A DNA stretch of 64,000 nt. Origin: Hydrangea macrophylla. Taxonomy: Eukaryota; Streptophyta; Magnoliopsida; Cornales; Hydrangeaceae. Location of the stretch: the NCBI GenBank assembly GCA_033977485.1, contig CM066984.1, positions 49,216,600-49,280,599 of the forward strand, read 5' to 3'. Shown here piece by piece: positions 1 through 9,246 of the stretch. Within the stretch, counting starts at the first letter, position 1. Every line of letters starts with the position of its first letter. The notes under the pieces are model-generated. The model worked only from the letters and a program-made list of their open reading frames with translations. It had not been told where the DNA came from and searched no databases. A program made the position numbers and the translations under genes.

Positions 1-1076
1 GCGAGATCCAAGAGATCAAAGAAGCATTCAATGGGATGATTCAAGAAATGTGGGGTGATTCTAAAATGAGCCACTCCAAGTTTGGCCCAAAGGAGGAAGA
101 TGATGGAGCAATAAAATTAATCCAAGCTATTGGGACTGATGTGTGGAATGGAAGGATAAGTTGGCAGATATTTTAATTATCTTCTTTCTTATTATGAGAC
201 AAAGAATAGTCTCCTTTTTTCTTTAATTTAGGCTTATAGGCTGAAAGGAAGTAATTATCTTTGTTTCCTTTTTCATTTTAGGTTATATTTTCTTACTTAG
301 GAATGTAGGCTGGAATTAGGGGAGATTATTCTAGACTATTTCTAAACTTGTTTCAGCCATGCTTATATAAAGCATTCACTCAATGTAATGCAGGAACATC
401 ATTTCCAATCAATGGAATAAAAAAATTCAGAAGTTGAGCATTGCTCCTCCCTTTGTTCTTCACATAACACCATGAACTTATCAAGGTCTTCCTTGTGGCG
501 TTCACAAACATGAATACCTGTGGTTTGCGTTTCTTTATAAACGTTGGTTCATAGGTTCACTATTATTGGAATACCTGTGGTTTGCATTTCTTTATAAATG
601 TTGGGTCACAGGTTCACTATCAAACAATCTGATTTTAGCTTTTCTGGGTAAAACATGTCAATATTGTTGTTGGGTCTCAAAGCAAGTCTATTGAGGTTCG
701 CATCATTTGGTATCAGAGCTCAGGCTCTAAAATCAGGTTATCAATCCCTTTTGTTTTCGTGTCTTTTGTCACCTTATCCATTTTCGTTTTGAGTGTTCTA
801 TCCTTTATCTTTGAGTCTCCTTCTTTCTTTTATGTCGTCGTGTTCCTAAAAAAAAAAAATAATGAAATCTGATTCGTTGTATTCTTCATTCCTTTGTCCT
901 TGTTCTTGTTTATGTCGTGTCGTGCACCAATTAAAAAAAAAAAAACTAGTTTGCTTTTGTTTTAGTTTTTATTTCCTTGTTCTTGTTTGAGTCGTGCACC
1001 AAGAGTTACCCAAAAAAAAAAATTCAAGCAAATCCTTTGATGGATTCGAGGACGAATCCTTTGAAGAGAGGGGGAA
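1..1076 (+). repeat. Satellite unit U0 (left-truncated by window edge)
   Basis: The LTR part is 1-705, starting at about LTR base 65; the internal region is 706-1076. Variant A. TAAGTTGGCAG near 155 is shared only with U5, whereas GGAATAAAAAAATT near 415 and GGTTATCAATCCC near 736 are shared with U3. The internal region reads AACTAGTTTGC where other units have ACAAGTTTGC. Confidence 0.95.
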
Positions 1077-1316
1077 TGATGAGAATCAACAAGCACCGTC
1101 AAAGGATCCATTGCATGTTCCAGTCTGGCCTATTACTAGAGCGAGATCCAAGAGATCAAAGAAGCATTCAATGGGATGATTCAAGAAATGTGGGGTGATT
1201 CTAAAATGAGCCACCCCAAGTTTGGCCCAAAGGAGGAAGATGATGGAGCAATAAAATTAATCCAAGCTATTGGGACTGATGTGTGGAAAGGAAGGATTAG
1301 TTGGCTGATATTTTAA
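1021..1316 (+). pseudogene. Relic of retrotransposon polyprotein C-terminus spanning PPT and LTR start (representative copy)
   Basis: One frame reads SKSFDGFEDESFEERGNDEN, crosses the purine tract into the LTR, and continues through DPLHVPVWPITRARSKR to a stop at 1177-1179. The next frame carries the natural continuation IKEAFNGMIQEMW, then GPKEEDDGAIKLIQ, ending at TAA 1314-1316. A single-base loss near 1151-1157 (KRIKEAF type) explains the break. The motif VPxGPxTRARxKR...LNGxxQxxW is, to my knowledge, a tail seen in plant Ty3/gypsy-like polyproteins and also occurs in the solo LTR at 12628-13261. The Gly of GPxTRAR is Trp here, Arg in variant B and Gly in variant C. The same relic is present in the units. 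It is not a functional gene. Confidence 0.75.
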
Positions 1317-1503
1317 TTATCTTCTTTCTTATTATGAGACAAAGAATAGTCTCCTTTTTTCTTTAATTTAGGCTTATAGGCTGAAAGGAAGTAATTATCT
1401 TTGTTTCCTTTTTCATTTTAGGTTATGTTTTCTTACTTAGGAATGTAGGCTGGAATTAGGGGAGATTATTCTCTACTATTTCTAAACTTGTTTCAGCCAT
1501 GCT

Positions 1504-1512
1504 TATATAAAG
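1504..1512 (+). promoter_or_regulatory. LTR TATA box (reference copy)
   Basis: TATATAAAG lies at LTR base ~428, with the AATAAA signal ~50 bp downstream, as expected for the U3/R junction of a plant LTR. The box is kept in nearly all units. It reads TATATAGAG in U6 and U8, and TATATCAAG in U37, U38, U44, U45 and U47. Activity is inferred. Confidence 0.7.
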
Positions 1513-1558
1513 CATTCACTCAATGTAATGCAGGAACATCATTTCCAATCAATGGATT

Positions 1559-1564
1559 AATAAA
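1559..1564 (+). terminator. LTR AATAAA polyadenylation signal (reference copy)
   Basis: AATAAA occurs in the context ATTAATAAAAATTC, downstream of the TATA box. It is kept in most units; U0 and U3 read GGAATAAAAAAATT, and U2 and U5 have an A-run (GGATTAAAAAAAATT) that lacks the exact hexamer. Its use in transcript ending is inferred from position. Confidence 0.5.
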
Positions 1565-1652
1565 AATTCAGAAGTTGAGCATTGCTCCTCCCCTTGTTCT
1601 TCACATAACACCATGAACTTATCAAGGTCTTCCTTGTGGCGTTCACAAACAT

Positions 1653-1766
1653 GAATACCTGTGGTTTGCGTTTCTTTATAAACGTTGGTTCATAGGTTCA
1701 CTATTATTGGAATACCTGTGGTTTGCATTTCTTTATAAATGTTGTGTCACAGGTTCACTATCAAAC
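1653..1766 (+). repeat. 57-bp direct duplication inside the LTR (reference copy)
   Basis: Two adjacent 57-bp copies, 1653-1709 and 1710-1766, both begin GAATACCTGTGGTTTGC, continue with TTTCTTTATAAA and later contain AGGTTCACTAT. They differ at scattered positions, and the difference (GCGTTT versus GCATTT) is held in most units. The duplication therefore predates amplification of the array. Confidence 0.9.
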
Positions 1767-1848
1767 AATCTGATTTTAGATTTTCTGGGTAAAACATGTC
1801 AATATTGTCGTTGGGTCTCAAAGCAAGTCTATTGAGGTTCGCATCATT

Positions 1849-1860
1849 TGGTATCAGAGC
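1849..1860 (+). other. Primer-binding site, tRNA-iMet type (reference copy)
   Basis: TGGTATCAGAGC begins two bases after the LTR CATCA end. It is the complement of the 3' end of plant initiator-Met tRNA, the usual PBS of many plant LTR elements. Its 3' part forms a short inverted repeat with the following bases (AGAGC-TCAG-GCTCT). U16-U21, U35 and U42 carry TGGTATCCGAGC, one mismatch inside the PBS. Confidence 0.9.
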
Positions 1861-2206
1861 TCAGGCTCTAAAATCAGGTTATCTATCCCTTTTGTTTTCG
1901 TGTCTTTTGTCACCTTATCCATTTTCGTTTTGAGTGTTCTATCCTTTATCTTTGAGTCTCCTTCTTTCTTTTATGTCATCGTGTTCCTAAAAAAAAAAAA
2001 ATAATGAAATCTGATTCGTTGTATTCTTCATTCCTTTGTCCTTGTTCTTGTTTATGTCGTGTCGTGCACCAATTAAAAAAAAAAAAAACAAGTTTGCTTT
2101 TGTTTTAGTTTTTATTTCCTTGTTCTTGTTTGAGTCGTGCACCAAGAGTTACCCAAAAAAAAAAATTCAAGCAAATCCTTTGATGGATTCGAGGACGAAT
2201 CCTTTG

Positions 2207-2219
2207 AAGAGAGGGGGAA
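2207..2219 (+). other. Polypurine tract (reference copy)
   Basis: AAGAGAGGGGGAA abuts the TGATGAG start of the next LTR, the position expected of the plus-strand priming site. It is invariant in most units. Variants seen are GAAGGGAGGGGG upstream of U9 (~12417-12430) and a two-base shorter form GAAGAGGGGGG upstream of U52 (~62143-62153). Confidence 0.85.
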
Positions 2220-3359
2220 TGATGAGAATCAACAAGCACCGTCAAAGGATCCATTGCATGTTCCAGTCTGGCCTATTACTAGAGCGAGATCCAAGAGATC
2301 AAAGAAGCATTCAATGGGATGATTCAAGAAATGTGGGGTGATTCTAAAATGAGCCACTCCAAGTTTGGCCCAAAGGAGGAAGATGATGGAGCAATAAAAT
2401 TAATCCAAGCTATTGGGACTGATGTGTGGAAAGGAAGGATTAGTTGGCTGATATTTTAATTATCTTCTTTCTTATTATGAGACAAAGAATAGTCTCCTTT
2501 TTTCTTTAATTTAGGCTTATAGGCTGAAAGGAAGTAATTATCTTTGTTTCCTTTTTCATTTTAGGTTATATTTTCTTACTTAGGAATGTAGGCTGGAATT
2601 AGGGGAGATTATTCTAGACTATTTCTAAACTTGTTTCAGCCATGCTTATATAAAGCATTCACTCAATGTAATATAGGAACATCATTTCCAATCAATGGAT
2701 TAAAAAAAATTCAGAAGTTGAGCATTGCTCCTCCCTTTGTTCTTCACATAACACCATGAACTTATCAAGGTCTTCCTTGTGGCGTTCACAAACATGAATA
2801 CCTGTGGTTTGCGTTTCTTTATAAACGTTGGTTCATAGGTTCACTATTATTGGAATACCTGTGGTTTGCATTTATTTATAAATGTTGGGTCACAGGTTCA
2901 CTATCAAACAATCTGATTTTAGATTTTCTGGGTAAAACATGTCAATATTGTCGTTGGGTCTCAAAGCAAGTCTATTGAGGTTCGCATCATTTGGTATCAG
3001 AGCTCAGGCTCTAAAATAAGGTTATCTATCCCTTTTGTTTTTGTGTCTTTTGTCACCTTATCCATTTTCGTTTTGAGTGTTCTATCCTTTATCTTTGAGT
3101 CTCCTTCTTTCTTTTATGTCGTCGTGTTCTTAAAAAAAAAAGAAATAAAGAAATCTGATTCGTTGTATTCTTCATTCCTTTGTCCTTGTTCTTGTTTAGG
3201 TCGTGTCGTGCACCAATTAAAAAAAAAACAAGTTTGCTTTTGTTTTAGTTTTTATTTCCTTGTTCTTGTTTGAGTCGTGCACCAAGAGTTACCCAAAAAA
3301 AAAAATTCAAGCAAATCCTTTGATGGATTCGAGGACGAATCCTTTGAAGAGAGGGGGAA
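2220..3359 (+). repeat. Satellite unit U2
   Basis: LTR 2220-2989, internal 2990-3359. Variant A. The LTR has AATATAGGAAC instead of AATGCAGGAAC. The internal region carries AAAATAAGG, TTTAGGTCGTGTCG and GAAATAAAG, shared with the internal parts of U4 and U6. Confidence 0.96.
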
Positions 3360-4499
3360 TGATGAGAATCAACAAGCACCGTCAAAGGATCCATTGCATG
3401 TTCCAGTCTGGCCTATTACTAGAGCGAGATCCAAGAGATCAAAGAAGCATTCAATGGGATGATTCAAGAAATGTGGGGTGATTCTAAAATGAGCCACTCC
3501 AAGTTTGGCCCAAAGGAGGAAGATGATGGAGCAATAAAATTAATCCAAGCTATTGGGACTGATGTGTGGAATGGAAGGATTAGTTGGCTGATATTTTAAT
3601 TATCTTCTTTCTTATTATGAGACAAAGAATAGTCTCCTTTTTTCTTTAATTTAGGCTTATAGGCTGAAAGGAAGTAATTATCTTTGTTTCCTTTTTCATT
3701 TTAGGTTATATTTTCTTACTTAGGAATGTAGGCTGGAATTAGGGGAGATTATTCTAGACTATTTCTAAACTTGTTTCAGCCATGCTTATATAAAGCATTC
3801 ACTCAATGTAATGCAGGAACATCATTTCCAATCAATGGAATAAAAAAATTCAGAAGTTGAGCATTGCCCCTCCCTTTGTTCTTCACATAACACCATGAAC
3901 TTATCATGGTCTTCCTTGTGGCGTTCACAAACATGAATACCTGTGGTTTGCGTTTCTTTATAAACGTTGGTTCATAGGTTCACTATTATTGGAATACCTG
4001 TGGTTTGCATTTCTTTATAAATGTTGGGTCACAGGTTCACTATCAAACAATCTGATTTTAGCTTTTCTGGGTAAAACATGTCAATATTGTTGTTGGGTCT
4101 CAAAGCAAGTCTATTGAGGTTCGCATCATTTGGTATCAGAGCTCAGGCTCTAAAATCAGGTTATCAATCCCTTTTGTTTTCGTGTCTTTTGTCACCTTAT
4201 CCATTTTCGTTTTGAGTGTTCTATCCTTTATCTTTGAGTCTCCTTCTTTCTTTTATGTCGTCGTGTTCCTAAAAAAAAAAAATAATGAAATCTGATTCGT
4301 TGTATTCTTCATTCCTTTGTCCTTGTTCTTGTTTATGTCGTGTCGTGCACCAATTAAAAAAAAAAAAACAAGTTTGCTTTTGTTTTAGTTTTTATTTCCT
4401 TGTTCTTGTTTGAGTCGTGCACCAAGAGTTACCCAAAAAAAAAAATTCAAGCAAATCCTTTGATGGATTCGAGGACGAATCCTTTGAAGAGAGGGGGAA
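3360..4499 (+). repeat. Satellite unit U3
   Basis: LTR 3360-4128 (769 bp), internal 4129-4499. Variant A. It matches the right half of U0 (GGAATAAAAAAATT, TTGTTGTTGGG, GGTTATCAATCCC). Private changes are ATTGCCCCTCCC and TTATCATGGTC. Confidence 0.96.
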
Positions 4500-5640
4500 T
4501 GATGAGAATCAACAAGCACCGTCAAAGGATCCATTGCATGTTCCAGTCTGGCCTATTACTAGAGCGAGATCCAAGAGATCAAAGAAGCATTCAATGGGAT
4601 GATTCAAGAAATGTGGGGTGATTCTAAAATGAGCCACCCCAAGTTTGGCCCAAAGGAGGAAGATGATGGAGCAATAAAATTAATCCAAGCTATTGGGACT
4701 GATGTGTGGAAAGGAAGGATTAGTTGGCTGATATTTTAATTATCTTCTTTCTTATTATGAGACAAAGAATAGTCTCCTTTTTTCTTTAATTTAGGCTTAT
4801 AGGCTGAAAGGAAGTAATTATCTTTGTTTCCTTTTTCATTTTAGGTTATGTTTTCTTACTTAGGAATGTAGGCTGGAATTAGGGGAGATTATTCTCTACT
4901 ATTTCTAAACTTGTTTCAGCCATGCTTATATAAAGCATTCACTCAATGTAATGCAGGAACATCATTTCCAATCAATGGATTAATAAAAATTCAGAAGTTG
5001 AGCATTGCTCCTCCCCTTGTTCTTCACATAACACCATGAACTTATCAAGGTCTTCCTTGTGGCGTTCACAAACATGAATACCTGTGGTTTGCGTTTCTTT
5101 ATAAACGTTGGTTCATAGGTTCACTATTATTGGAATACCTGTGGTTTGCATTTCTTTATAAATGTTGTGTCACAGGTTCACTATCAAACAATCTGATTTT
5201 AGATTTTCTGGGTAAAACATGTCAATATTGTCGTTGGGTCTCAAAGCAAGTCTATTGAGGTTCGCATCATTTGGTATCAGAGCTCAGGTTCTAAAATAAG
5301 ATTATCTATCCCTTTTGTTTTTGTGTCTTTTGTCACCTTATCCATTTTCGTTTTGAGTGTTCTATCCTTTATCTTTGAGTCTCCTTCTTTCTTTTATGTC
5401 GTCGTGTTCTTAAAAAAAAAAAGAAATAAAGAAATCTGATTCGTTGTATTCTTCATTCCTTTGTCCTTGTTCTTGTTTAGGTCGTGTCGTGCACCAATTA
5501 AAAAAAAAACAAGTTTGCTTTTGTTTTAGTTTTTATTTCCTTGTTCTTGTTTGAGTCGTGCACCAAGAGTTACCCAAAAAAAAAAATTCAAGCAAATCCT
5601 TTGATGGATTCGAGGACGAATCCTTTGAAGAGAGGGGGAA
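4500..5640 (+). repeat. Satellite unit U4
   Basis: LTR 4500-5269, internal 5270-5640. The LTR is U1-like (CCACCCCAAG, TCTCTACTATT, GTTGTGTCAC), but the internal region is U2-like (AAAATAAGATTATC, GAAATAAAG). The unit is therefore a mosaic of two neighbouring types. Confidence 0.96.
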
Positions 5641-6785
5641 TGATGAGAATCAACAAGCACCGTTAAAGGATCCATTGCATGTTCCAGTCTGGCCTATTAC
5701 TAGAGCGAGATCCAAGAGATCAAAGAAGCATTCAATGGGATGATTCAAGAAATGTGGGGTGATTCTAAAATGAGCCACTCCAAGTTTGGCCCAAAGGAGG
5801 AAGATGATGGAGCAATAAAATTAATCCAAGCTATTGGGACTGATGTGTGGAATGGAAGGATAAGTTGGCAGATATTTTAATTATCTTCTTTCTTATTATG
5901 AGACAAAGAATAGTCTCCTTTTTTCTTTAATTTAGGCTTATAGGCTGAAAGGAAGTAATTATCTTTGTTTCCTTTTTCATTTTAGGTTATATTTTCTTAC
6001 TTAGGAATGTAGGCTGGAATTAGGGGAGATTATTCTAGACTATTTCTAAACTTGTTTCAGCCATGCTTATATAAAGCATTCACTCAATGTAATGCAGGAA
6101 CATCATTTCTAATCAATGGATTAAAAAAAATTCAGAAGTTGAGCATTGCTCCTCCCTTTGTTCTTCACATAACACCATGAACTTATCAAGGTCTTCCTTG
6201 TGGCGTTCACAAACATGAATACCTGTGGTTTGCGTTTCTTTATAAACGTTGGTTCATAGGTTCACTATTATTGGAATACCTGTGGTTTGCATTTCTTTAT
6301 AAATGTTGGGTCACAGGTTCACTATCAAACAATCTGATTTTAGCTTTTCTGGGTAAAACATGTCAATATTGTTGTTGGGTCTCAAAGCAAGTCTATTGAG
6401 GTTCGCATCATTTGGTATCAGAGCTCAGGCTCTAAAATCAGGTTATCTATCCCTTTTGTTTTCGTGTCTTTTGTCACCTTATCCATTTTCGTTTTGAGTG
6501 TTCTATCCTTTATCTTTGAGTCTCCTTCTTTCTTTTATGTCGTTGTGTTCCTAAAAAAAAAAAAAATAATGAATCTGATTCGTTGTATTCTTCATTCCTT
6601 TGTCCTTGTTCTTGTTTATGTCGTGTCGTGCACCAATTAAAAAAAAAAAAAAACAAGTTTGCTTTTGTTTTAGTTTTTATTTCCTTGTTCTTGTTTGAGT
6701 CGTGCACCAAGAGTTACCCAAAAAAAAAAAATTCAAGCAAATCCTTTGATGGATTCGAGGACGAATCCTTTGAAGAGAGGGGGAA
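5641..6785 (+). repeat. Satellite unit U5
   Basis: LTR 5641-6410, internal 6411-6785. TAAGTTGGCAG is shared with U0. Private changes are CACCGTTAAAGG, ATTTCTAATC, GTCGTTGTG and loss of one A in AATAATGAATCTG. Confidence 0.96.
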
Positions 6786-7925
6786 TGATGAGAATCAACA
6801 AGCACCGTCAAAGGATCCATTGCATGTTCCAGTCTGGCCTATTACTAGAGCGAGATCCAAGAGATCAAAGAAGCATTCAATGGGATGATTCAAGAAATGT
6901 GGGGTGATTCTAAAATGAGCCACTCCAAGTTTGGCCCAAAGGAGGAAGATGATGGAGTAATAAAATTAATCCAAGCTATTGGGACTGATGTGTGGAAAGG
7001 AAGGATTAGTTGGCTGATATTTTAATTATCTTCTTTCTTATTATGTGACAAAGAATAGTCTCCCTTTTTCTTTAATTTAGGCTTATAGGCTGAAAGGAAG
7101 TAATTATCTTTGTTTCCTTTTTCATTTTAGGTTATGTTTTCTTACTTAGGAATGTAGGCTGGAATTAGGGGAGATTATTCTAGACTATTTCTAAACTTGT
7201 TTCAGCCATGCTTATATAGAGCATTCACTCAATGTAATGCAGGAACATCATTTCCAATCAATGGATTAATAAAAATTCAGAAGTTGAGCATTGCTCCTCC
7301 CCTTGTTCTTCACATAACACCATGAACTTATCAAGGTCTTCCTTGTGGCGTTCACAAACATGAATACCTGTGGTTTGCTTTTCTTTATAAACGTTGGTTC
7401 ATAGGTTCACTATTATTCGAATACCTGTGGTTTGCATTTCTTTATAAATGTTGTGTCACAGGTTCACTATCAAACAATCTGATTTTAGATTTTCTGGGTA
7501 AAACATGTCAATATTGTCGTTGGGTCTCAAAGCAAGTCTATTGAGGTTCGCATCATTTGGTATCAGAGCTCAGGCTCTAAAATAAGGTTATCTATCCCTT
7601 TTGTTTTTGTGTCTTTTGTCACCTTATCCATTTTCATTTTGAGTGTTCTATCCTTTATCTTTGAGTCTCCTTCTTTCTTTTATGTCGTCGTGTTCTTAAA
7701 AAAAAAAGAAATAAAGAAATCTGATTCGTTGTATTCTTCATTCCTTTGTCCTTGTTCTTGTTTAGGTCGTGTCGTGCACCAATTAAAAAAAAACAAGTTT
7801 GCTTTTGTTTTAGTTTTTATTTCCTTGTTCTTGTTTGAGTCGTGCACCAAGAGTTACCCAAAAAAAAAAAATTCAAGCAAATCCTTTGATGGATTCGAGG
7901 ACGAATCCTTTGAAGAGAGGGGGAA
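6786..7925 (+). repeat. Satellite unit U6
   Basis: LTR 6786-7555, internal 7556-7925. GGAGTAATAAAA and TTATGTGAC are shared with U7. It has the altered TATA TATATAGAG, and private changes TTTGCTTTTC and ATTATTCGAATACC. The internal region is U2/U4-like. Confidence 0.96.
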
Positions 7926-9067
7926 TGATGAGAATCAACAAGCACCGTCAAAGGATCCATTGCATGTTCCAGTCTGGCCTATTACTAGAGCGAGATCCAA
8001 GAGATCAAAGAAGCATTCAATGGGATGATTCAAGAAATGTGGGGTGATTCTAAAATGAGCCACTCCAAGTTTGGCCCAAAGGAGGAAGATGATGGAGTAA
8101 TAAAATTAATCCAAGCTATTGGGACTGATGTGTGGAAAGGAAGGATTAGTTGGCTGATATTTTAATTATCTTCTTTCTTATTATGTGACAAAGAATAGTC
8201 TCCTTTTTTCTTTAATTTAGGCTTATAGGCTGAAAGGAAGTAATTATCTTTGTTTCCTTTTTCATTTTAGGTTATGTTTTCTTACTTAGGAATGTAGGCT
8301 GGAATTAGGGGAGATTATTCTAGACTATTTCTAAACTTGTTTCAGCCATGCTTATATAAAGCATTCACTCAATGTAATGCAGGAACATCATTTCCAATCA
8401 ATGGATTAATAAAAATTCAGAAGTTGAGCATTGCTCCTCCCCTTGTTCTTCACATAACACCATGAACTTATCAAGGTCTTCCTTGTGGCGTTCACAAACA
8501 TGAATACCTGTGGTTTGCGTTTCTTTATAAACGTTGGTTCATAGGTTCACTATTATTGGAATACCTGTGGTTTGCATTTCTTTATAAATGTTGGGTCTCA
8601 GGTTCATATCAAACAATCTGATTTTAGCTTTTCTGGGTAAAACATGTCAATATTGTCGTTGGGTCTCAAAGCAAGTCTATTGAGGTTCGTATCATTTGGT
8701 ATCAGAGCTCAGGCTCTAAAATCAGGTTATCTATCCCTTTTGTTTTCGTGTCTTTTGTCACCTTATCCATTTTCGTTTTGAGTGTTCTATTCTTTATCTT
8801 TGAGTCTCCTTCTTTCTTTTATGTCGTCGTGTTCTTAAAAAAAAAAAAGATATAAAGAAATCTGATTCGTTGTATTCTTCATTCCTTTGTCCTTGTTCTT
8901 GTTTATGTCGTGTCGTGCACCAATTAAAAAAAAAACAAGTTTGCTTTTGTTTTAGTTTTTATTTCCTTGTTCTTGTTTGAGTCGTGCACCAAGAGTTACC
9001 CAAAAAAAAAAAATTCAAGCAAATCCTTTGATGGATTCGAGGACGAATCCTTTGAAGAGAGGGGGAA
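7926..9067 (+). repeat. Satellite unit U7
   Basis: LTR 7926-8694 (769 bp), internal 8695-9067. The LTR ends GGTTCGTATCA instead of GGTTCGCATCA. There is a small change at GGTTCATATCAAAC near 8600. The internal region has AAAAGATATAAAG. Confidence 0.96.
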
Positions 9068-9237
9068 TGATGAGAATCAACAAGCACCGTCAAAGGATCC
9101 ATTGCATGTTCCGGTCTGGCCTATTACTAGAGCGAGATCCAAGAGATCAAAGAAGCATTCAATGGGATGATTCAAGAAATGTGGGGAGATTCTAAAATGA
9201 GCCACTCCAAGTTTGGCCCAAAGGAGGAAGATGATGG

Positions 9238-9246
9238 AGCAATAAA
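9238..9246 (+). repeat. Target-site duplication of LINE, left copy
   Basis: AGCAATAAA, repeated at 11458-11466. In uninterrupted units this nonamer is single (GATGGAGCAATAAAATTAATC). Confidence 0.9.

Larger units (their letters stand above)
1077..1846 (+). repeat. Reference LTR of the satellite family (in U1)
   Basis: The LTR starts TGATGAGAATC and ends GGTTCGCATCA, giving a perfect 5-bp terminal inverted repeat TGATG/CATCA. Its first ~240 bp are the old C-terminal coding tail of the polyprotein. The middle is non-coding, with a TATA box at LTR base ~428 and an AATAAA at ~483. Near the 3' end there is a 57-bp direct duplication. The U3/R/U5 order is inferred from the TATA and poly(A) signals; the exact transcription start cannot be read from sequence. 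Confidence 0.93.
1077..2219 (+). repeat. Satellite unit U1 (reference unit)
   Basis: LTR 1077-1846 (770 bp), internal 1847-2219 (373 bp). Variant A. GAGCCACCCC, GGTTATG, TCTCTACTATT and GTTGTGTCAC are shared with U4, so U1 and U4 have a recent common origin. Confidence 0.97.
1847..2219 (+). repeat. Reference internal region (PBS to purine tract), no coding capacity
   Basis: The region holds the PBS, a T/C-rich stretch, three A-tracts (1989-2001, 2075-2088, 2155-2165) and the purine tract. CCTTGTTCTTGTTT occurs at 2040 and 2118, each copy followed by a GTCGTGCACCAA element and an A-tract, so a ~78-bp segment has been duplicated. Length differences between units come mostly from the A-tracts. 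Translation shows only low-complexity Lys- or Phe-rich frames until the last ~60 bp, where the polyprotein relic begins. Confidence 0.9.

Noticed and set aside
1849..1860. tRNA gene remnant
   Set aside because: Only the 12 nt complementary to the tRNA 3' end are present, at the exact PBS position; there is no cloverleaf sequence around it.
7609..8028. 139-codon open frame in U6/U7
   Set aside because: Same reason: low-complexity Phe/Ser/Lys-rich translation of the internal region joined to the relic; neighbouring units lack it.
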